Below, piece after piece: positions 7,253 to 11,490 of a stretch of 11,490 nucleotides of DNA (the stretch's first letter is position 1; every line of letters starts with the position of its first letter). The position numbers and the translations under genes are program-made. The notes under the pieces are model-generated. The model was given only the letters and a program-made list of their open reading frames with translations. It had not been told where the DNA came from and made no database searches. The stretch covers positions 1 through 11,490 of the forward strand of contig DATJYZ010000180.1 in assembly GCA_035499355.1 (NCBI GenBank), written 5' to 3'. This DNA comes from JAEUPI01 sp035499355 (lineage in GTDB: Bacteria; Pseudomonadota; Gammaproteobacteria; Burkholderiales; Burkholderiaceae_C).

Positions 7253-7256
7253 GGAG
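7253..7256 (+). promoter_or_regulatory. Ribosome binding site of parD
   Basis: GGAG lies 8 bases before the ATG at 7265. It supports that start over an in-frame upstream start at 7214, which would fall inside the operator. Confidence 0.5.
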
Positions 7257-7264
7257 CCAACACC

Positions 7265-7555
7265 ATGGCCACTCGCAACGTCGTCCTGAGCGACCATCAA
7301 CACGAGTTCGTGGAGTCGCTCGTCCAGTCGGGCCGCTACCAGAACGCCAGCGAGGTGCTGCGCGAGGGCCTGCGCCTGATCGAAGAACGCGAACGTCTGG
7401 AGAGCACCAAGCTCAAGGCCCTTAAGCAAGCGGCCCGCCAGGGCTGGGCCGATGTCGCTGCCGGCCGCTACGCCGACGTCGAAGGCGCCCAGCTGGATGA
7501 CTTCATCGCGCAGCTTGGGCAGCGCGCCGCGCAGCGAGCCAAGACGAAGGTCTGA
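7265..7555 (+). CDS. parD: ParD-like ribbon-helix-helix antitoxin
   Basis: A 96-residue protein of the ParD/CC2985 antitoxin family. The N-terminal ribbon-helix-helix reads RNVVLSDHQHEFVESLV, followed by the strongly conserved GRYQNASEVLREGLRLIEER. The second half is a charged helix and tail that in this family wraps around the toxin. The antitoxin neutralises ParE and represses the operon. The ATG at 7265 has a proper ribosome binding site. The stop (TGA 7553-7555) shares its A with the ATG of parE, so translation is coupled and antitoxin is made first. The frame is intact, unlike the integrase pseudogene next to it. The family is certain; the symbol is given at family level. Confidence 0.92.
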   Translation: MATRNVVLSDHQHEFVESLVQSGRYQNASEVLREGLRLIEERERLESTKLKALKQAARQGWADVAAGRYADVEGAQLDDFIAQLGQRAAQRAKTKV

Positions 7556-7920
7556 TGCTCCGCTTGCGCCTGTCTGCGGCGGCGCAGGCCGACATCGTCG
7601 AGATCCTCGCTTGGTCGGAGGACCAGTTCGGCGAATCGGCGCGGCTGCGTTACGAGGCACTGATCGCCGCCGCGCTACGTGACATCGCCGAGCAGCCTGA
7701 CCGGACCGGCAGCATCGCCCGGCCAGAGCTGGGCGCCAGCGTCCGGTCGTGGCACCTGCGGTCGAGCCGTGACCGCGCGCGAACGGACCTCGGCGCAGTT
7801 CGACGCCCGAGGCACTTCGTGATCTACCGTGTCGAGTCCGACCTCCTCATCGTCGGCCGGGTACTGCACGACGCGATGGAGCTGGTTCGGTATCTGGATC
7901 CTGCCGCATCCTGGGAGTGA
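7555..7920 (+). CDS. parE: ParE/RelE-superfamily toxin
   Basis: A 121-residue protein of the ParE family. The N-terminal helical hairpin has LRLSAAAQADIVEILAWSED and FGESARLRYEALI; the C-terminal strands have RHFVIYRVESDLLIVGRVLH followed by DAMELVRYL. ParE toxins usually poison DNA gyrase, while RelE relatives cut mRNA; the ParE-like fold and the ParD partner favour the gyrase type, but the target is not proven. It is longer than typical ParE (about 95-100) because of a basic insert (SSRDRARTDLGAVRRPRH) before the last strands; I recall similar inserts in some homologues. The start overlaps the parD stop by one base (TGATG). The frame is intact, so the pair may still be active. Confidence 0.88.
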   Translation: MLRLRLSAAAQADIVEILAWSEDQFGESARLRYEALIAAALRDIAEQPDRTGSIARPELGASVRSWHLRSSRDRARTDLGAVRRPRHFVIYRVESDLLIVGRVLHDAMELVRYLDPAASWE

Positions 7921-8027
7921 TCGGGCGCGACAAATGCGATTCGCGACGGAAGCCGCTGACGTTGTGCAGCTACTAGACTTTTCTGCTCGCTGCGAGGGTC
8001 CCCAGTCCTCGCCTCTGGCCCGTGGTC

Positions 8028-8048
8028 GTTGGGTTCCGTGTGGGGTAC
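8028..8048 (+). repeat. Integrase arm-like repeats, right side
   Basis: GTTGGGTTC (8028-8036) is followed by GTGTGGGGTAC (8038-8048). The segment 8029-8048 matches 6100-6119 in the same orientation at 16 of 20 positions with identical spacing. GTTGGGTTC also occurs inverted at 6159-6167. The position just inside the right inverted repeat fits an arm site of the element. Confidence 0.45.
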
Positions 8049-8067
8049 CGGCGGTCAAAGGGCGAAG

Positions 8068-8085
8068 AGTCCAAGCGGATCAATG
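8068..8085 (-). repeat. Right copy of inverted end repeat
   Basis: The reverse complement reads CATTGATCCGCTTGGACT and differs from 6022-6039 at two of 18 positions. It lies 141 bases before gmk and probably marks the right edge of the inserted element, which then spans about 2.06 kb. Confidence 0.6.
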
Positions 8086-8213
8086 ACCTGGGGCGCATAT
8101 CGCGCTGCAGGTGCAGGAACATCGAGTGAGCGAACCGCGACGCCCCATCGCGTTTTGCGGGTCTTGTCACGACACCTCGAGGCGCAGCGCCGGGCAAGGC
8201 CATGAGCGAGGCC

Positions 8214-8219
8214 TACACT
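8214..8219 (+). promoter_or_regulatory. Possible -10 element for gmk
   Basis: TACACT matches TATAAT in 4 of 6 positions and ends 7 bases before the gmk GTG. If real, transcription would start at or next to the start codon. There is no good -35 at the usual distance, so support is weak. Confidence 0.3.
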
Positions 8220-8226
8220 TGCCGGC

Positions 8227-8883
8227 GTGACCCACGCCCCGACGCCCACCGAGGAGGCCCGGATCGAGACGCCGGGCAACCTGTTCGTGGTCGCAGCGCC
8301 CAGCGGAGCCGGCAAGTCGAGTCTGGTCAATGCGCTGCTCGAGCTCGACTCGCACCTGGCGCTGTCGATCTCGCACACCACACGCGTGCCGCGCGGCCAG
8401 GAGCAGGATGGCCGCGAGTACTGGTTCGTCGACGAACCGCGCTTTCGCTCGATGATCGAACGCGGCGAGTTCTTCGAGTGGGCCGAGGTGCACGGCTATC
8501 TGTACGGCACGTCACGCAAGGCCATCGAGTCACGCCTGGCCGCCGGCGAGGACGTCGTGCTCGAGATCGACTGGCAGGGCGCGCTGCAGATCAAGAGGCT
8601 GTTCGTGCACGCGGTGCTGATCTTCATCCTGCCCCCCAGCTGGGACGAGTTGCGCCAGCGCCTGCTGCGCCGGGGTGAGGATGCGCCGTCGGTGATCGAC
8701 ACCCGCATGGCCAACGCTCGCGCCGAGGTGGCGCGGGCCAGGGACTTCGACTTCGTTATAATCAACGCGTTGTTCGAAACGGCGCTCTTCGACCTCAAGA
8801 CGGTCGTTCATTCGCAGCGCCTGAAGTTCGCCGCGCAGCGGCGCAACAAGTCGCAAGTGTTCAAGGCGCTCGATCTGCTCTAG
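8227..8883 (+). CDS. gmk: Guanylate kinase
   Basis: A 218-residue guanylate kinase (E. coli 207) that phosphorylates GMP and dGMP to the diphosphates with ATP, in the cytoplasm. The P-loop APSGAGKS lies at residues 24-31. GMP-binding and family motifs follow: SISHTTRVPRGQEQDGREYW, the GEFFEWAEVHGYLYGTS stretch, VVLEIDWQGA, and IFILPPS, with the lid RLLRRGEDAP. The start is the GTG at 8227; an ATG at 8202 is out of frame. The nearest purine-rich stretch (GAGG, 8208-8211) is too far away for a normal Shine-Dalgarno sequence, so the transcript may be leaderless. rpoZ follows after 31 bases and then spoT, the usual order in proteobacteria, which couples guanine nucleotide supply to (p)ppGpp metabolism. 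Upstream, yicC has been displaced by the element. Confidence 0.96.
   Translation: MTHAPTPTEEARIETPGNLFVVAAPSGAGKSSLVNALLELDSHLALSISHTTRVPRGQEQDGREYWFVDEPRFRSMIERGEFFEWAEVHGYLYGTSRKAIESRLAAGEDVVLEIDWQGALQIKRLFVHAVLIFILPPSWDELRQRLLRRGEDAPSVIDTRMANARAEVARARDFDFVIINALFETALFDLKTVVHSQRLKFAAQRRNKSQVFKALDLL
8757..8762 (+). promoter_or_regulatory. Possible internal -10 for rpoZ inside gmk
   Basis: A perfect TATAAT inside gmk, made possible by an ATA isoleucine codon that is unusual in such GC-rich DNA. It lies about 150 bases before rpoZ. There is no recognisable -35 or extended -10, so its activity is uncertain. Confidence 0.25.
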
Positions 8884-8914
8884 ACGGAGCGCGAAACCGA
8901 GGAATCGTCAGCCC

Positions 8915-9118
8915 ATGGCCCGCATCACCGTCGAAGACTGCCTGCACAAGGTGCCCAACCGCTTCCAGCTCGTGCTGGCGGCAACGTATCGGGCCCGCAT
9001 GCTCAGCCAGGGCCATGCGCCGAAGATCGAAAGCAAGAACAAGCCCGGCGTCACTGCGCTGCGCGAAATCGCGGCCGGCGAAGTCGGCGTCGAGATGTTG
9101 CGTCGCGTGCCGATCTGA
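8915..9118 (+). CDS. rpoZ: RNA polymerase omega subunit
   Basis: A 67-residue omega subunit, the short form normal in Burkholderiales (E. coli has 91). Omega helps fold and hold beta-prime in RNA polymerase, and in E. coli it forms part of one ppGpp binding site. The conserved start MARITVEDCL and the NRFQLVLAATYRARML helix are present, followed by KNKPGVTALREIAAGEVG. The ribosome binding site GAGGAA (8899-8904) is 10 bases before the ATG. It lies 31 bases after gmk, with a strong terminator about 40 bases downstream. Confidence 0.96.
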   Translation: MARITVEDCLHKVPNRFQLVLAATYRARMLSQGHAPKIESKNKPGVTALREIAAGEVGVEMLRRVPI

Positions 9119-9155
9119 GCGGCCGCCGCGGCCGTGAGGTCGCGCAGCATCGATC

Positions 9156-9178
9156 AAGGGCGCCGCGGCGCCCTTTTT
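9156..9178 (+). terminator. Rho-independent terminator after rpoZ
   Basis: AAGGGCGC (9156-9163) pairs with GCGCCCTT (9168-9175) across a short CGCG loop, followed by a run of five T (9174-9178). The hairpin is strong and ends the gmk-rpoZ transcript before spoT, so spoT probably has its own promoter. Confidence 0.85.
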
Positions 9179-9241
9179 CATTGGCAGCCCGACGCGGGCG
9201 CAAGGGTGCCCCCGAGGGGCGCGCAACAAGCCCTTCCGCGC

Positions 9242-9247
9242 TAAAGT
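9242..9247 (+). promoter_or_regulatory. Possible -10 element for spoT
   Basis: TAAAGT matches TATAAT in 4 of 6 positions and ends 6 bases before the spoT ATG. Because the terminator at 9156-9178 isolates spoT, a promoter is expected between 9179 and 9253. No clear -35 is present. Confidence 0.3.
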
Positions 9248-9253
9248 CAAGCC

Positions 9254-11490
9254 ATGGGCATTCGCTCGTTCGCCGCCGAACTGCTGCCGTCCGCGCTGCA
9301 GGGGCTCCAGCGCGTGACCACGGCGGCGCCGGCCGCGCCCAAGCAACAGGCTGCCTCGTTCGCCGCGCTGCTCGACAAGCTGGCCTACCTCGGCAAGCCC
9401 GAACTGAAGCTGATCCGCGAGGCCTACAAGTTCGCCGACGAGGCGCACCTCGGGCAGTTCCGCGCCAGCGGCGAGCCTTACATCACGCATCCGATCGCGG
9501 TGGCAGGCCTGGTGGCCGACTGGCGGCTCGACGCGCAAGCGGTGATGGCCGCGCTGATGCACGACGCGATGGAAGATTGCGGCATCACCAAGTCGGAGCT
9601 GATCGAGCGCTTCGGCGCACCGACGGCCGACCTGGTCGACGGCCTCACCAAGCTGGACAAGCTGCAGTTCTCCACCCGCGAGGAAGGCCAGGCCGAGTCG
9701 TTTCGCAAGATGCTGCTGGCGATGGCGCGCGACGTGCGCGTCATCCTGATCAAGCTGGCCGACCGGCTGCACAACATGCGCACGGTGCTGGCGATCGCGG
9801 AGGATCGCCGCCAGCGCATGGCTCGCGAGACGCTCGATATCTACGCGCCGATCGCGCATCGCCTCGGCCTCAACCAGACCTTTCGCGAGCTGCAGGAGCT
9901 GTCGTTCGCCTGCCTGAACCCTTGGCGGCACGCGGCGCTGGCGAAGGCGCTGGAGCGCGCGCGCGGCCACCGCCGCGACATCGTCGAGCGCGTCGAGCAG
10001 GAGGTCGTCCGCGCGTTCGCCGCAGCCAAGATCAAGGTGCAGGTCGGTGGCCGCGAGAAGACCTGCTACTCGATCTACCGCAAGATGCGCGAGAAGCACA
10101 CCGGCTTCGCGCAGGTCAGCGACATCTTCGGTTTTCGCATCGTCGTGGGCACGCTCAACGAGTGCTACCTCGCGCTCGGCGTGCTGCATCAGCTCTACAA
10201 GCCGGTGCCCGGTCGCTTCAAGGACTACATCGCCATCCCCAAGCTCAACGGCTACCAGTCGCTGCACACCACGCTGGTGAGCCCGCTCGGCACCGCGGTC
10301 GAGTTCCAGATCCGAACCGGGCCGATGCACGCAGTGGCCGAATCGGGCATTGCGGCGCACTGGCTGTACAAGACCAAGGACAAGGACTCCGACGAGGCGC
10401 AGCGTATGGGCTCGATGTGGCTGCAGTCGCTGCTCGACATCCAGGACGAGACGCGCGACGCCGCCGAGTTCCTCGAGCACGTCAAGATCGACCTCGTGCC
10501 CGACTCGGTGTACGTGTTCACGCCGAAGAGCAAGATCCTGTCGCTGCCGCGCGGTGCCACGCCGGTCGACTTCGCCTACGCGATCCACTCCGACGTCGGC
10601 GACCACACGGTAGCGGCGCGGGTCAACAACGAGCCGGTGGCGCTGCGCACCGAGCTGCGCTCCGGTGACGTGGTCGAGGTCGTCACCGCGCCGGGCGCAA
10701 GGCCCAACCCGAACTGGCTGAACTTCGTGCGCACCGGGCGCGCGCGCTCCAAGATCCGGCACCACCTGAAGACGATGGAGCTGGAGGAGTCGCATGCGAT
10801 GGGCGAACGCCTGCTCACCCAGGCGATGCGCGCCGAAGGGCTGCAGCTGCCGGCCGCCGACGAGGCCAACCATGCGTTGTGGCAGCAGCTGTTGCGTTGG
10901 AGCGGCAATCGCACGCGCGGCGAGCTGCTGACCGACATCGCGATCGGCAGGAAGATCGCGACCATCGTGGCCAAGCAGCTGTCGAAGTTCATGGTGGAAC
11001 AGGGCACCCGCCCCGATGCCGTCACGCTGACGCTGGGGCGCTACGCCAGCGAAGACGGCATGCACGGCCACTCGCTGGTGGTGGTCGACGGCAGCGAAGG
11101 CGCTTCGCTGCAGCTGGCCACCTGCTGCCGGCCGATTCCCGGGGACACGATCGTGGGCTACCTCGGCCGCGGCGAGGCGCTGCTGGTGCACACCGCGGAA
11201 TGCCACGTCGCACGCAGGCAGGCCGACAAGGATCCGGAGCGCTGGATGCGCGTCGAGTGGGCGGAGGAGCCGACACGCGCGTTCGAAACCGCCGTGACCG
11301 TGCTGGTGCGCAACGGCAAAGGCGTGCTGGCGCAAGTGGCGAGCGCGGTCAGCGCGTCGCAGGCCGACATCACGCACATCGACATGGGCGAGGACCGCGC
11401 GTCCGAGACCACCGAGCTCAGGCTGCTGATGAGCGTGCGCGACCGGCAGCATCTGGCCGACGTGCTGCGCACGATGCGCCGCTGCCCGCC
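9254..11490 (+). CDS. spoT: Bifunctional (p)ppGpp synthetase/hydrolase SpoT/Rel (cut by window edge)
   Basis: The frame runs 745 codons from ATG 9254 to the window edge without a stop; E. coli SpoT has 702 residues, so little should be missing. The enzyme makes and degrades the alarmone (p)ppGpp. The N-terminal hydrolase HD domain has H79 (ITHP), H103-D104 with E107-D108 (ALMHDAMED) and D170 (KLADRLHNMR), so hydrolase activity is expected. The synthetase domain has GREKTCYSIYRKM, R321-F-K-D324 followed by YIAIPKLNGYQSLHT, and EFQIRT with AAHWLYK. RFKD is the motif of bifunctional enzymes, whereas RelA has ExDD. A TGS domain follows (about 412-475, VYVFTPK), then a cysteine-containing region (C624-C625, ATCCRPIPGD, and AECH), and an ACT domain from about 675. 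No ribosome binding site is obvious. The synteny gmk-rpoZ-spoT supports the name. Confidence 0.96.
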   Translation, partial: MGIRSFAAELLPSALQGLQRVTTAAPAAPKQQAASFAALLDKLAYLGKPELKLIREAYKFADEAHLGQFRASGEPYITHPIAVAGLVADWRLDAQAVMAALMHDAMEDCGITKSELIERFGAPTADLVDGLTKLDKLQFSTREEGQAESFRKMLLAMARDVRVILIKLADRLHNMRTVLAIAEDRRQRMARETLDIYAPIAHRLGLNQTFRELQELSFACLNPWRHAALAKALERARGHRRDIVERVEQEVVRAFAAAKIKVQVGGREKTCYSIYRKMREKHTGFAQVSDIFGFRIVVGTLNECYLALGVLHQLYKPVPGRFKDYIAIPKLNGYQSLHTTLVSPLGTAVEFQIRTGPMHAVAESGIAAHWLYKTKDKDSDEAQRMGSMWLQSLLDIQDETRDAAEFLEHVKIDLVPDSVYVFTPKSKILSLPRGATPVDFAYAIHSDVGDHTVAARVNNEPVALRTELRSGDVVEVVTAPGARPNPNWLNFVRTGRARSKIRHHLKTMELEESHAMGERLLTQAMRAEGLQLPAADEANHALWQQLLRWSGNRTRGELLTDIAIGRKIATIVAKQLSKFMVEQGTRPDAVTLTLGRYASEDGMHGHSLVVVDGSEGASLQLATCCRPIPGDTIVGYLGRGEALLVHTAECHVARRQADKDPERWMRVEWAEEPTRAFETAVTVLVRNGKGVLAQVASAVSASQADITHIDMGEDRASETTELRLLMSVRDRQHLADVLRTMRRCP

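Larger units (their letters stand above)
7921..8226. other. Gene-free stretch between parE and gmk, holding the right end of the element
   Basis: No convincing gene is present. From left to right it holds about 100 bases with nothing recognisable, the right arm-like repeats (8028-8048), the right inverted end repeat (8068-8085), and about 140 bases that should be the native region upstream of gmk. No terminator with a T-run is seen after parE, so transcription may read into gmk. Confidence 0.6.

Noticed and set aside
7214..7264. Upstream in-frame start for parD
   Set aside because: It lies inside the palindromic operator and gives unconserved residues; the ATG at 7265 has a good ribosome binding site and the family N-terminus.
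8861..11452. Very long open frame (863 codons) on the minus strand
   Set aside because: It lies antisense to spoT, whose translation shows every expected domain. Its product is low-complexity and rich in His, Arg, Ala and Gln, as expected from the antisense frame of GC-rich coding DNA.

Overview
The window is GC-rich (roughly two thirds GC by eye) and looks like the chromosome of a betaproteobacterium, most likely of the order Burkholderiales. The basis is protein character and gene order: a 67-residue omega subunit, gmk-rpoZ-spoT, and yicC divergent from a kinase/phosphatase/rph/rdgB/hemW operon. The genus cannot be fixed from the sequence alone.

Layout. The left edge (2-586, +) is the 3' part of a LysR-type regulator gene whose tail overlaps the end of hemW. 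A five-gene operon on the minus strand follows, transcribed from 5049 down to 495: Ser/Thr protein kinase, PP2C-type phosphatase, rph (tRNA 3' trimming), rdgB (house-cleaning of ITP/XTP) and hemW (heme chaperone). Spacing is tight, with a 4-base ATGA overlap between rph and rdgB and an 8-base overlap between rdgB and hemW. Divergent from the operon, only 27 bases away, is yicC (5077-5979, +). The right part holds gmk (8227-8883), rpoZ (8915-9118), a strong intrinsic terminator and the bifunctional (p)ppGpp synthetase/hydrolase gene spoT (9254 to beyond the edge).

The accessory part is 5980-8226. yicC, gmk and rpoZ are neighbours in many bacteria. Here yicC and gmk are 2.2 kb apart, separated by the remains of a small integrative element. 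It contains a P4-type tyrosine recombinase pseudogene with several frame changes, an in-frame stop and no C-terminal catalytic part. It also contains an apparently intact ParD/ParE toxin-antitoxin pair with a palindromic operator. Near both ends are repeated GTTGGGT/GTGGGGT motifs that resemble integrase arm sites. An 18-bp sequence at 6022-6039 returns inverted at 8068-8085 (16 of 18 identical, first 12 perfect). These repeats probably mark the edges of the element.

As a whole the locus joins RNA and nucleotide maintenance (rph, rdgB, yicC, gmk, rpoZ), the stringent response (spoT) and a small phosphorylation pair. Apart from the element the genes are conserved housekeeping genes and I see no clearly new system. 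The points most worth checking are the element's inverted ends, its arm-like repeats and the surviving toxin-antitoxin pair.
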